Positions 15,838 through 23,367 of a stretch of DNA of 31,913 nucleotides are shown piece after piece. The stretch lies in the NCBI RefSeq assembly GCF_000188295.1, contig NZ_GL831112.1, positions 658,472 to 690,384 on the forward strand. Reading direction: 5' to 3'. The notes under the pieces were generated by a model that was given only the letters and a program-made list of their open reading frames with translations, did no database searches and was not told the origin of the DNA. Source of the stretch: Streptococcus vestibularis ATCC 49124. Lineage in GTDB: Bacteria; Bacillota; Bacilli; Lactobacillales; Streptococcaceae. How positions within the stretch are numbered: position 1 is the stretch's first letter; every line of letters starts with the position of its first letter. The position numbers and the translations under genes were made by a program.

Positions 15838-16287
15838 ATGGATATTTGGAAGAAGATGTATGAACGAGCCCAAGCCTTGTATCAGCCACAGGAAGTCTCA
15901 GACTTTGTCTATGCTAGGCACGTTGTGGCTGCCGTTGAGGCTGAAGATGGGCAAATTTTCACAGGCTTTTGTATGGAAGGGACGTGTGGTGTTTTCCATC
16001 TATGTGCCGAAAGGGCTGCCCTTTTCAATATGTATCAAGAAACTGGTCAGACTAAGGTCAAGCGTATTATCGCCTTTCGTGACCAGCCACCTCATGGTGG
16101 ACCGTCTGGCATGCCTTGTGGAGCTTGTCGCGAATTTTTAATGGAACTGCATACTGACAATCGTAATTTAGAGTTCATGGTTGACTACGAAACACGTCAA
16201 ACCATTACTTTGGGTGAATTGTTGCCACTGTGGTGGGGAGAAGAACGGGCTCAGCAGTTTGAAGAGAAGTCGAAAGACAAGGTTTAA
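15838..16287 (+). CDS. Cytidine deaminase-like (blasticidin-S deaminase type) protein
   Basis: A 149-residue protein of the cytidine-deaminase fold. The zinc site is complete: Cys56 and Glu58 in HLCAERAAL and Cys94/Cys97 in MPCGACREF. The N-terminal segment DFVYARHVVAAVEAEDGQIFTGFCMEG replaces the usual substrate-binding sequence of housekeeping cytidine deaminase, so the true substrate is uncertain. The C-terminal part (ITLGELLPLWWG) resembles the hydrophobic tail of such enzymes. The start is the ATG at 15838, because AAAGGAG precedes it; the longer frame from 15784 has no ribosome site and overlaps the pseudogene. It may once have been expressed with the broken permease just upstream. Confidence 0.85.
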   Translation: MDIWKKMYERAQALYQPQEVSDFVYARHVVAAVEAEDGQIFTGFCMEGTCGVFHLCAERAALFNMYQETGQTKVKRIIAFRDQPPHGGPSGMPCGACREFLMELHTDNRNLEFMVDYETRQTITLGELLPLWWGEERAQQFEEKSKDKV

Positions 16288-16304
16288 AGTTTGTAGAAAT
16301 CTCT

Positions 16305-16340
16305 AAACTCTCGTGATTCAAGTGCGAGGGTTTATTTTTT
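16305..16340 (+). terminator. Terminator after the deaminase-like gene
   Basis: AAACTCTCG/CGAGGGTTT form a 9-pair stem with one G-U pair and an 11-base loop, followed by ATTTTTT. Confidence 0.85.
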
Positions 16341-16345
16341 GAAAT

Positions 16346-16360
16346 AAATTTCAGAAAATT
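16346..16360 (+). promoter_or_regulatory. Candidate CodY box
   Basis: AAATTTCAGAAAATT matches the CodY consensus AATTTTCNGAAAATT at every position but the third. It lies 11 bases upstream of the -35 box of the following transporter gene, a position suited to repression or activation by CodY. Confidence 0.65.
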
Positions 16361-16371
16361 CCAAACACATC

Positions 16372-16399
16372 TTGAAATTCAAAATGAAAGTGCTATACT
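16372..16399 (+). promoter_or_regulatory. Promoter of the BASS-family transporter gene
   Basis: TTGAAA (16372-16377) and TATACT (16394-16399) with a 16-base spacer and an extended -10 TGC. Confidence 0.75.
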
Positions 16400-16429
16400 A
16401 TATCGTGAAAATAGAAAGAAGGTTTCACT

Positions 16430-17368
16430 ATGGACTCACTTGTATCTTTTAGTAAATGGCTCAGCAAATGGTTTACTGTAGCTGTTATCCTCTGGGCGGC
16501 CTTTAACTACGCCCTTCCTGCAACTAGTAGTTGGGTCATTCCCAATACGGCCTACTTGCTTGGTTTGATTCTCTTTGGTATGGGGCTTACTTTGACCACT
16601 GAGGATTTCAAGCGTATTGCTAAGCGTCCAATTCCAGTTGTTCTAGGGACTGTAGCTCACTATGTCATCATGCCTGGTTTGGCTTGGTTGCTTTGTATGA
16701 TTTTCCATCTGAAAGGTGCGACAGCAGCAGGTGTTATCCTTGTTGGGTCTTGTCCAAGTGGGACTTCATCGAGTGTCATGGCCTTCCTTTCAGGTGGGGA
16801 TGTTGCCTTGGATGTCTCTATTGAAACCCTCTCAACTCTTTTGGCACCACTCATGATTCCAACCCTCTTGTCATTCCTGGCTGGTCAGTACGTGAGTGTC
16901 CCTGCCCAAAGCCTCTTCCTAAGTACCTTGCGTATCGTGGTTGTCCCTATTATCTTGGGTGTACTCGTTCACTCAATCTTTGGTAAGAAAATCGATGCCA
17001 TCATCAAGATTATGCCTTTGATTTCACAAGCCGCCATCCTCTTGATTGTTGGAGCAGTTGTTTCTGCCAACCATGCCAACATTTTCACAGCAGCGACAGC
17101 CCTTGTTATCCCAGTTGTTATGCTTCATAACCTTTGTGGTTATGCGCTTGGTTTTGGATTTTCAAAACTCCTTGGCTTGGAGGAGCCTCAACAAAAAGCC
17201 ATTACTTTCGAAGTGGGGATGCAAGACTCAAGTCTTGGAGCAACCCTTGCCATGAAATATTTCGTGCCACAAGCTGCCATCCCATCAACTATCTTCAGTA
17301 TTTGGCACAATATCTCAGGTTCTATCCTTTCATCATGGTGGAAGAACCATTCAAAAAATAGTCATTAA
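16430..17368 (+). CDS. Bile acid:sodium symporter family (BASS) transporter
   Basis: A 312-residue protein with about nine to ten membrane helices. Family motifs are GLILFGMGLTLTTEDF (residues ~45-60), AAGVILVGSCPSGTSSSVMAFLSGGDVALDVSIETLSTL (~99-137) and ITFEVGMQDSSLGATLA (~258-274), which form the sodium and substrate core. Bacterial members carry bile acids, ketopantoate or other organic anions rather than one fixed substrate. GAAGG precedes the start at a suitable distance. It is monocistronic between two terminators. A near-perfect CodY box in the promoter suggests a link to branched-chain amino acid or pantothenate metabolism, which would favour a keto acid substrate; this is inference. 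Confidence 0.9.
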   Translation: MDSLVSFSKWLSKWFTVAVILWAAFNYALPATSSWVIPNTAYLLGLILFGMGLTLTTEDFKRIAKRPIPVVLGTVAHYVIMPGLAWLLCMIFHLKGATAAGVILVGSCPSGTSSSVMAFLSGGDVALDVSIETLSTLLAPLMIPTLLSFLAGQYVSVPAQSLFLSTLRIVVVPIILGVLVHSIFGKKIDAIIKIMPLISQAAILLIVGAVVSANHANIFTAATALVIPVVMLHNLCGYALGFGFSKLLGLEEPQQKAITFEVGMQDSSLGATLAMKYFVPQAAIPSTIFSIWHNISGSILSSWWKNHSKNSH

Positions 17369-17377
17369 GATAAATGA

Positions 17378-17404
17378 AAAGCTGACCTTGGGTTGGCTTT
17401 TTTT
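17378..17404 (+). terminator. Terminator after the BASS transporter gene
   Basis: AAAGCTGACC/GGTTGGCTTT form a 10-pair stem with two G-U pairs and a TTG loop, then a run of T. Confidence 0.85.
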
Positions 17405-17406
17405 AC

Positions 17407-17440
17407 GTCACATGACAAATGTCATATCATGTCATGACAT
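17407..17440 (+). promoter_or_regulatory. Tandem palindromic operators before the six-gene operon
   Basis: Two inverted repeats lie side by side. ATGACA-AA-TGTCAT is perfect (17412-17425), and so is the 12-base palindrome ATGTCATGACAT (17429-17440); their centres are 16 bases apart. A further GTCA-CA-TGAC overlaps the first at 17407. They lie just upstream of a -10 box TATACT (17471-17476) that lacks a good -35, as expected for an activated promoter. The LuxR-type regulator encoded last in the operon is the obvious candidate to bind. Confidence 0.7.
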
Positions 17441-17470
17441 CTGGTGCTAAAAAGAGAATGACCAAAAAGA

Positions 17471-17476
17471 TATACT
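17471..17476 (+). promoter_or_regulatory. -10 box of the six-gene operon
   Basis: TATACT, 45 bases before the first start codon. The -35 position (about 17448-17453) reads TAAAAA or similar and is not consensus. The operator centres would fall near -48 and -64 from the predicted start. Confidence 0.5.
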
Positions 17477-17520
17477 TTAGTCATAACTTAGAAATAATAA
17501 AAAACGAAAGAGGTCATCTC

Positions 17521-17730
17521 ATGAAAATCAAAACATCTTACCTTATCTACGCTGTCATCGGAACTGTCTTTGCTGGACTTAGCATGTTTACTGACATCTT
17601 TGAAAGAGGCAATTTTGAAGTTATCTTCTCAAATTTGGGCATGATTATTGGCTTGTCTATCTCAGCCTACATTCTCATCACTATGGCTAAAAGTTTTATC
17701 GACCTTGTCATTAAAGAATTGAAAAACTAG
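17521..17730 (+). CDS. Small two-helix membrane protein, first gene of ABC/two-component operon
   Basis: A 69-residue protein with hydrophobic segments at about 6-24 and 35-56 separated by a polar loop (FTDIFERGNFE), ending in a basic tail. I do not recognise a family. The ATG at 17521 is chosen because AAAGAGG precedes it. An upstream in-frame ATG at 17419 lies inside the operator palindromes and has no ribosome site. Its stop codon overlaps the AGGAGG ribosome site of the next small gene. Its place at the head of an ABC-transporter/kinase/regulator operon suggests an accessory or sensing subunit, or an immunity-type protein; this is inference only. Confidence 0.75.
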   Translation: MKIKTSYLIYAVIGTVFAGLSMFTDIFERGNFEVIFSNLGMIIGLSISAYILITMAKSFIDLVIKELKN

Positions 17731-17740
17731 GAGGCCCAGT

Positions 17741-17920
17741 ATGAAATTATTGAAAATACTAAGCATTATGCTTCTAGCAGCAATTTGGACCATCCTCTTT
17801 GCCTATGTCTTACTTCATGGCAGCAGTGATATTCTCTACAGTGTTATGGGCGTCTCAGTTGCAGGCTGTTATGTTTTTCTAGCCTTCTACCAAAAGAAAG
17901 GAAATCACAAACATGAGTGA
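17741..17920 (+). CDS. Small two-helix membrane protein, second gene of the operon
   Basis: A 59-residue protein beginning MKLLKILSIMLLAAIW, with helices at about 4-25 and 31-50 and a basic, His-containing tail (QKKGNHKHE). It is too short for most gene callers. The reading frame is supported by an AGGAGG ribosome site six bases upstream, an ATG, and an 8-base overlap (ATGAGTGA) with the following ATPase gene. That overlap is the coupling also seen at the permease-kinase joint further down. I do not recognise the family. Together with the protein before it, it could form a small membrane subunit of the transporter or of the DesK-type kinase. Confidence 0.7.
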   Translation: MKLLKILSIMLLAAIWTILFAYVLLHGSSDILYSVMGVSVAGCYVFLAFYQKKGNHKHE

Positions 17921-18794
17921 AGCAATCCTTCAAGTCACAAATCTTGTCAAAAAAATCAAAGGAAAAACGATTTTAGACCATATTAGCTTTGAGGTGGGAA
18001 AAGGCGACTGTCTTGCTTTAATTGGGCCAAATGGTGCTGGTAAAACGACCTTAATGTCCTGTATTCTTGGGGATAAGAAAGCCAGTAGCGGTCAAGTCTT
18101 TATCAAGGGTAAAAAGGGGAAAGCACAAGATCAAATTGCGGTCCTTCTCCAAGAAAATACCATCCCCTCGCAATTAAAAGTCAAGGAACTGATTGCTTTT
18201 TTCCAAGATATTTCTGAAAATGGCTTATCTAAAGAAGAGATACAAGCACTCTTACAATTCAAAGGCGACCAGTATCAGCAGTTTGCGGACAAACTCTCAG
18301 GAGGACAAAAACGTCTTCTTGCCTTTGTTCTCTGTCTTATTGGCAAGCCTGACATTCTCTTTTTAGATGAACCGACAGCAGGGATGGACACTACGACACG
18401 CCAACGTTTTTGGGAAATCATCAATGATTTGAAAAAGTCAGGTGTGACCATTCTTTATTCGTCCCACTATATCGAAGAAGTAGAGCACACGGCTGACCGT
18501 ATCTTGGTCCTTCATCAAGGGAAACTTATCAGAGATACTACGCCACATGCCATGCGTAGCGAAGAAAAGGAAAAACAAGTCACCTTACCAAGTCGCTTTG
18601 TGCCAAGTCTTGACAAACTGGCAGCCATTTATGATGTGACTGAAAAACGTGATGTTGTAACCTTTATGACTAAAGATATTGAAAGTGTATGGAGTAGTTT
18701 ACAAGCTCACGGCTGTCGCATTTCTGACATTGAAATTCAAAACAAGACACTTTTAGATAGCTTATTTGATAGCACAAGGGAGGACAAGTCATGA
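17913..18794 (+). CDS. ABC transporter ATP-binding protein (YvfR-like)
   Basis: A 293-residue ATPase of the ABC-2/NatA-type exporters. Walker A is GPNGAGKTT (38-46), Q-loop VLLQENTIPS, signature KLSGGQKRLLAF, Walker B ILFLDEPTAGMD and H-loop YSSHYIEEVEHT. About 80 residues follow the ATPase core, as in antibiotic and sodium exporters of this type. Its stop overlaps the permease start as ATGA. The order ATPase, permease, DesK-type kinase, LuxR-type regulator matches the yvfRSTU arrangement known in Bacillus subtilis. The substrate is unknown; such systems often handle peptides or drugs acting on membranes. Confidence 0.9.
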   Translation: MSEAILQVTNLVKKIKGKTILDHISFEVGKGDCLALIGPNGAGKTTLMSCILGDKKASSGQVFIKGKKGKAQDQIAVLLQENTIPSQLKVKELIAFFQDISENGLSKEEIQALLQFKGDQYQQFADKLSGGQKRLLAFVLCLIGKPDILFLDEPTAGMDTTTRQRFWEIINDLKKSGVTILYSSHYIEEVEHTADRILVLHQGKLIRDTTPHAMRSEEKEKQVTLPSRFVPSLDKLAAIYDVTEKRDVVTFMTKDIESVWSSLQAHGCRISDIEIQNKTLLDSLFDSTREDKS

Positions 18795-19528
18795 AAGCAC
18801 TACTTAAAATCGAATGGATAAAAACATGGCGCAGTTGGCCCGTCTTCATCATGTCCATCGGAATGCCTGTCGGATTCTTCCTCTTGTATTCAGGTATGGA
18901 AATGAGTCCTGACCCAACGTCACAAAAAGCTTTTATCTTCTCCTATATGTTGACCATGACAGGATTCTCTATGTCCAGCTTTGGTTTCTTTACCTTCCCC
19001 TACATGCTTAGAGAGGACCAAACCGAGCACTGGCTGACCTACATCGAACATTCAAAAATCAGTATTCAATCCTATTACCTCTCTAAGATTTTCCGAGTTC
19101 TTATGAACTTTATGGTTGCTATCCTAGTGACTTTCTGTGTGGGAGCTTTTGTGCGTGATGTTGAGATGCCATTATCACATTGGCTCGGTTCAGGGGCTCT
19201 TTTACTCTTGTCAAGCCTAGTCTTCCTATCTTTTGGCTTACTCCTTGCCCAAATTAAGTCTCAACAAATCATGGCAATTGTCGGAAATATCGTTTTTCTT
19301 GGACTTGCTATTATCGGTGGTTCTTGGATGCCAGTTACCATGTTTCCAAAATGGGTTCAGCACATTTCCGAGTGGACACCCATCTACCATATCAATCAGT
19401 TGGTAGTCAATTTCGCAAAAAAATGGGAATTTTCATGGAAATCACTCATTTTTATCTTGGTCTATGCTACAATAGCTACAGGCTTAGCCCTTTTTATCAA
19501 ATCGTACAGAGAAAGTGACCATGTTTAG
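18791..19528 (+). CDS. ABC-2 type transporter permease (YvfS-like)
   Basis: A 245-residue membrane protein with about six helices: WPVFIMSIGMPVGFFLLYSG (~16-35), FIFSYMLTMTGFSMSSFGFF (~50-69), then pairs around 98-120, 130-152, 160-180 and 219-238. This is the ABC-2 permease pattern. It pairs with the ATPase gene that overlaps it by four bases. It shares AGGGAGGACAAGTCATGAAA and most of its sequence with the broken copy at 15091, which confirms a duplication; this copy is intact. Its end overlaps the kinase start by eight bases. Confidence 0.9.
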   Translation: MKALLKIEWIKTWRSWPVFIMSIGMPVGFFLLYSGMEMSPDPTSQKAFIFSYMLTMTGFSMSSFGFFTFPYMLREDQTEHWLTYIEHSKISIQSYYLSKIFRVLMNFMVAILVTFCVGAFVRDVEMPLSHWLGSGALLLLSSLVFLSFGLLLAQIKSQQIMAIVGNIVFLGLAIIGGSWMPVTMFPKWVQHISEWTPIYHINQLVVNFAKKWEFSWKSLIFILVYATIATGLALFIKSYRESDHV

Positions 19529-20615
19529 AACATACCAGAAAAATGATTTTGCTTATTTTGTTAGTCTGATTTTCCTAGTCTTCCCGATCTTAGGAGTTGT
19601 TGGTGGGTATTTTCCAGTTTGGACCATAGTTTTGACTGGACTGTTTACCATAGCTTATCTCCTGATGGTGTATTTGAAAAAAGCTTATAGTAAGTGGATT
19701 CCCTTCCTGTGGTTTTATACTCTAGCTTACATTATCTTTATGTCCATTTGCTTCCAAGGTGGCATGATATGGTTTGTTTTTTTCAACGTTAATCTACTTG
19801 TTTGGCGATTTGAGGATAGCATATCTTCTTACCGTTTCTTATCCTTTCTAGTGACACTCTTGATTTTGACGTCATCATTCTTCCTATTGACAGACGATTT
19901 GAGTACCCGCCTCATGTCTATGGCGATTCCTCTCTTTTCTTTGGGAATGTACTATTTTCAAAACCGTATGCGTCAGGAGAGAAAGATGGAAGAAGCCCTC
20001 GCGGAGCAGAATCGTACCATTAATATCCTGTCAGCTGAAAATGAACGCAATCGTATTGGTCGTGATTTGCACGATACCTTAGGGCATACCTTTGCCATGA
20101 TGAGTCTTAAAACCGAGTTGGCTCTAAAACAGATGGACAAGGAGCAGTATGAAGCTGCTAGAAAGAATCTGGAAGAATTGAACCAGATTAGCCGAGACTC
20201 CATGTACGAGGTGCGTGAGATTGTCAATAAGCTCAAGTACCGAACGGTGGCAGAGGAGCTACTGGAACTCGAACGACTCTTTGACCTATCTGATATTGTC
20301 TTGACTGTGGATAGTAGCCTTGACTTAGACAGCCTGTCACCCGTTAGTCAGTCTACCTTGTCCATGGTGCTTCGTGAACTGGCCAATAATGTCATCAAAC
20401 ATAGCCAGGCTGAAAGCTGTCAGATTCGTCTAAGACGTGATCATGGTATTATCCTTGAGTTTGAGGATGATGGTTGTGGGTTTAAGGAAGTCACGGGCCA
20501 AGAACTACACAGTATCAGAGAGCGCCTCAATTTGGTAGATGGAGACTTGGAAATTCTGTCACAATCGCATCCAACTATTATTCGTGTGTATATGAAAGAG
20601 GGAGGAAAAGCATGA
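19521..20615 (+). CDS. DesK/YvfT-type sensor histidine kinase
   Basis: A 364-residue kinase with several membrane helices in the first ~150 residues, then a coiled-coil linker (about 150-175) and the HisKA_3 dimerisation domain with phosphoacceptor His184 in RDLHDTLGH. The ATPase domain has [11 protein letters not shown] (N box) and EDDGCGF (G1), and is short at its end as in DesK-type kinases. I take the ATG at 19521; a GTG two codons upstream is the only alternative. It overlaps both neighbours and signals to the regulator encoded next. The membrane part has no recognisable ligand domain, so it may sense membrane state or the transporter. Confidence 0.9.
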   Translation: MFRTYQKNDFAYFVSLIFLVFPILGVVGGYFPVWTIVLTGLFTIAYLLMVYLKKAYSKWIPFLWFYTLAYIIFMSICFQGGMIWFVFFNVNLLVWRFEDSISSYRFLSFLVTLLILTSSFFLLTDDLSTRLMSMAIPLFSLGMYYFQNRMRQERKMEEALAEQNRTINILSAENERNRIGRDLHDTLGHTFAMMSLKTELALKQMDKEQYEAARKNLEELNQISRDSMYEVREIVNKLKYRTVAEELLELERLFDLSDIVLTVDSSLDLDSLSPVSQSTLSMVLRELANNVIKHSQAESCQIRLRRDHGIILEFEDDGCGFKEVTGQELHSIRERLNLVDGDLEILSQSHPTIIRVYMKEGGKA

Positions 20616-21214
20616 AATTATTAGTTGCCGAAGACCAGTCAATGTTGAGGGATGCCCTCTGCCAGCTCCTCATGTTGGAAGACGATGTCGAAGAAGTCCA
20701 TGCGGCTAGTGATGGTCAAGAAGCCATTGCTCTCTTGGAAAAAGAAGAAGTCGACGTAGCCATTTTAGACATTGAAATGCCAGTTAAGACAGGCCTTGAT
20801 GTCCTAGAGTGGATCCGTGCCAACCAAAGAGAAACGAAGGTCGTTATTGTGACCACCTTCAAACGAAAAGGCTATTTTAAACGAGCCCTTGCAGCCCAGG
20901 TGGATGCCTATGTGCTCAAAGAGCGTTCCATCAGTGACCTCATGGCGACCATCCATACCGTCCTAGTAGGTCATAAGGAGTACTCACCAGAGCTTGTTGA
21001 AGGTGTCGCCTTTGATAATAATCCACTCAGCCAACGTGAACAAGAAGTCTTGGCCATGGTAGCTCAAGGTTCAACCAACCAAGAAATTGCTGAAAGCCTC
21101 TTTCTCTCAAATGGAACCGTCCGAAATTACATGACAGCCATCCTGACCAAACTTAATGCAGGTAATAGAACAGAAGCAGTCCGCATTGCCAAAGAAAAAG
21201 ATTGGCTAGGGTGA
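20612..21214 (+). CDS. LuxR/NarL-type response regulator (DesR/YvfU-like)
   Basis: A 200-residue regulator with a receiver domain (1-118) holding phosphoacceptor Asp53 in VAILDIEMP, and Thr and Lys in VVTTFKRK and VLKERS. The C-terminal LuxR helix-turn-helix (about 137-195) has [22 protein letters not shown] and [12 protein letters not shown]. It is the last gene of the six-gene operon and overlaps the kinase stop as ATGA. The tandem palindromes at 17412-17440 are its likely target, giving an autoregulatory loop. No other regulator of this class is in the window. Confidence 0.92.
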   Translation: MKLLVAEDQSMLRDALCQLLMLEDDVEEVHAASDGQEAIALLEKEEVDVAILDIEMPVKTGLDVLEWIRANQRETKVVIVTTFKRKGYFKRALAAQVDAYVLKERSISDLMATIHTVLVGHKEYSPELVEGVAFDNNPLSQREQEVLAMVAQGSTNQEIAESLFLSNGTVRNYMTAILTKLNAGNRTEAVRIAKEKDWLG

Positions 21215-21335
21215 GGAGAATTGGAAGAGTTCCAAAGCCACCTCTAATCCAGACTTGTTATATACACCAATCCTTCAGTGCTAGATACCGCCAAGTATGT
21301 TTTCCTATAAATGCTTTAGATCATACATTCTGAGT

Positions 21336-21361
21336 CTGTCTTTATAGACAGTATTTTTTTG
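21336..21361 (+). terminator. Terminator of the six-gene operon
   Basis: CTGTCT/AGACAG form a 6-pair stem with a TTAT loop, followed by TATTTTTTTG. It lies about 120 bases past the last gene. Confidence 0.75.
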
Positions 21362-21407
21362 TTTTCTTAAAATATCAAAACTATTTTCTCTTTTGTGAGA
21401 ATAATAC

Positions 21408-21436
21408 TTGGTTTCCTTTTTTAACTGTTTTATAAT
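21408..21436 (+). promoter_or_regulatory. Promoter of the ABC-2 exporter operon
   Basis: TTGGTT (21408-21413) and TATAAT (21431-21436) with a 17-base spacer. Confidence 0.75.
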
Positions 21437-21553
21437 AGAGTCATACTGAGGCCTTCTGGTGTGAGAAAGATGGCAGATTTTAGGAGATGAGAAATCGGCT
21501 TTTTGTGTTTAGATGACAAGATTTGTTGATTTTTTTACGATAGGGAGATAGAT

Positions 21554-22546
21554 ATGGCAATGATAGAAGTGAGGCATCTTCAGAAAAATTTTGTGAAGAC
21601 TGTTAAGGAACCGGGCTTGAAGGGGGCGTTACGCTCCTTTATTTATCCTGAAAAGCAGACCTTTGAAGCGGTCAAGGATTTGACCTTTGAGGTTCCTAAG
21701 GGGCAGATTTTAGGTTTCATTGGAGCAAATGGTGCTGGGAAGTCGACAACCATCAAAATGCTGACAGGAATTTTGAAACCAACATCTGGTTTTTGTCGGA
21801 TTAACGGCAAGATTCCCCAGGACAATCGCCAAGATTATGTCAAGGATATAGGAGTGGTCTTCGGACAACGTACCCAGCTATGGTGGGATTTGGCATTGCA
21901 AGAGACCTACACGGTTTTAAAAGAAATTTACGATGTTCCAGACTCGCTCTTCCATAAGCGCATGGACTTTTTGAATGAAGTCTTGGATTTGAAGGACTTT
22001 ATCAAGGACCCCGTTCGAACTCTTTCACTAGGTCAACGGATGCGGGCGGATATTGCGGCTTCCTTGCTTCACAATCCCAAGGTTCTCTTTTTGGATGAAC
22101 CGACTATTGGTTTGGACGTTTCGGTCAAGGATAACATTCGTCGAGCCATTACCCAGATCAATCAGGAGGAAGAAACAACCATTCTCTTGACCACTCACGA
22201 TCTGAGCGACATTGAGCAACTGTGTGATCGGATTTTTATGATTGATAAGGGGCAGGAGATTTTTGATGGAACGGTGAGACAGCTCAAGGAAACCTTTGGC
22301 AAGATGAAGACTCTTTCTTTTGAACTGGTGCCAGGTCAAAGTCATCTTGTTTCTCACTATGAAGGCCTGCCTGATATGACCGTTGATAGACAAGGAAATA
22401 GCCTCAATATTGAATTCGATAGTTCACGCTACCAGTCAGCTGACATTATCAAGCAAACCCTGTCTGATTTTGAAATTCGCGATTTGAAGATGGTAGATAC
22501 GGATATCGAGGATATTATCCGTCGCTTCTATCGAAAGGAGCTCTAA
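21554..22546 (+). CDS. ABC-2 exporter ATP-binding protein
   Basis: A 330-residue ATPase of the large DrrA/viologen-exporter-like class. Walker A is GANGAGKST, Walker B VLFLDEPTIGLD, signature SLGQRMRADIA (LSLGQ instead of LSGGQ, common in this subgroup) and H-loop LLTTHDLSDIEQ. An N-terminal insertion (KEPGLKGALRSFIYPEKQTF, ~20-39) and a ~100-residue C-terminal domain are features of this subgroup. GGGAG precedes the start. It is followed, with one base between, by two permease genes and forms a three-gene exporter. The substrate is unknown. Confidence 0.9.
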   Translation: MAMIEVRHLQKNFVKTVKEPGLKGALRSFIYPEKQTFEAVKDLTFEVPKGQILGFIGANGAGKSTTIKMLTGILKPTSGFCRINGKIPQDNRQDYVKDIGVVFGQRTQLWWDLALQETYTVLKEIYDVPDSLFHKRMDFLNEVLDLKDFIKDPVRTLSLGQRMRADIAASLLHNPKVLFLDEPTIGLDVSVKDNIRRAITQINQEEETTILLTTHDLSDIEQLCDRIFMIDKGQEIFDGTVRQLKETFGKMKTLSFELVPGQSHLVSHYEGLPDMTVDRQGNSLNIEFDSSRYQSADIIKQTLSDFEIRDLKMVDTDIEDIIRRFYRKEL

Positions 22547-22547
22547 G

Positions 22548-23366
22548 ATGGTCAAATTGTGGAGACGTTATAAACCCTTTATCAATGCAGGTGTTCAGGA
22601 GTTGATCACCTACCGAGTCAACTTTATTCTTTATCGGATTGGGGATGTTATGGGGGCTTTTGTGGCCTTTTATCTCTGGAAGGCTGTCTTTGATTCCTCG
22701 CAGGAGTCCTTGATTCAGGGCTTCAGTATGGCAGATATTACCCTCTACATCATCATGAGTTTTGTGACTAATCTTTTGACAAGATCAGATTCGTCCTTTA
22801 TGATTGGGGAGGAGGTCAAGGATGGCTCTATTATCATGCGATTGTTGCGACCAGTGCATTTTGCGGCTTCTTACCTCTTTACTGAGCTTGGTTCCAAGTG
22901 GTTGATTTTTATCTCTGTTGGCCTTCCATTTTTAAGTGTCATTGTTTTGATGAAAATCTTATCTGGGCAAGGTATTGTAGAAGTGATAGGCTTAACTGTC
23001 CTTTACCTCTTTAGCTTAACACTCGCCTACCTGATTAACTTTTTCTTTAATATCTGTTTTGGTTTTTCAGCCTTTGTATTTAAAAATCTTTGGGGATCAA
23101 ATCTCCTCAAGAATTCCTTGGTGGCTTTTATGTCTGGAAGTTTGATTCCCTTGGCTTTCTTTCCAAAGGTTGTTTCAGATATTCTGTCCTTCCTGCCTTT
23201 TTCATCCTTGATTTATACTCCGGTCATGATCATTGTTGGGAAATACGATGCCAGTCAGATTTTTCAAGCGCTTTTACTCCAGTTCTTCTGGCTTATAGTT
23301 ATGGTGGGCTTGTCTCAGTTGATTTGGAAACGAGTCCAGTCATTTATCACCATTCAAGGAGGATAG
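22548..23366 (+). CDS. ABC-2 family permease (first of a pair)
   Basis: A 272-residue membrane protein with about six helices. The N-terminus (RYKPFINAGVQELITYRVNF) is amphipathic and LLTRSDSSFMIGEEVKDGSIIMRLLRPVHF (two adjoining parts) is the conserved coupling region of DUF990-type ABC-2 permeases. It lies one base after the ATPase gene and one before the second permease; the two permeases are related but not identical, so the exporter is probably a heterodimer. No substrate-defining motif is visible. Confidence 0.87.
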   Translation: MVKLWRRYKPFINAGVQELITYRVNFILYRIGDVMGAFVAFYLWKAVFDSSQESLIQGFSMADITLYIIMSFVTNLLTRSDSSFMIGEEVKDGSIIMRLLRPVHFAASYLFTELGSKWLIFISVGLPFLSVIVLMKILSGQGIVEVIGLTVLYLFSLTLAYLINFFFNICFGFSAFVFKNLWGSNLLKNSLVAFMSGSLIPLAFFPKVVSDILSFLPFSSLIYTPVMIIVGKYDASQIFQALLLQFFWLIVMVGLSQLIWKRVQSFITIQGG

Positions 23367-23367
23367 T

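Larger units (their letters stand above)
21215..21553. other. Intergenic region between the two ABC operons
   Basis: No coding sequence is visible. It contains the terminator at 21336, the promoter at 21408 and a leader of about 110 bases before the next ATPase gene. The first ~110 bases after the regulator stop hold nothing I can identify. Confidence 0.5.

Noticed and set aside
17419..17520. Longer start for the first small protein of the six-gene operon
   Set aside because: The extra 34 codons would begin inside the operator palindromes, upstream of the -10 box, with no ribosome site. The ATG at 17521 has AAAGAGG.
21493..21499. AATCGGC as the missing 3' acceptor strand of the broken tRNA
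   Set aside because: Only seven bases match, the expected T-stem is not next to it, and it lies 2.8 kb upstream; a chance match of this length is expected in a window this size.
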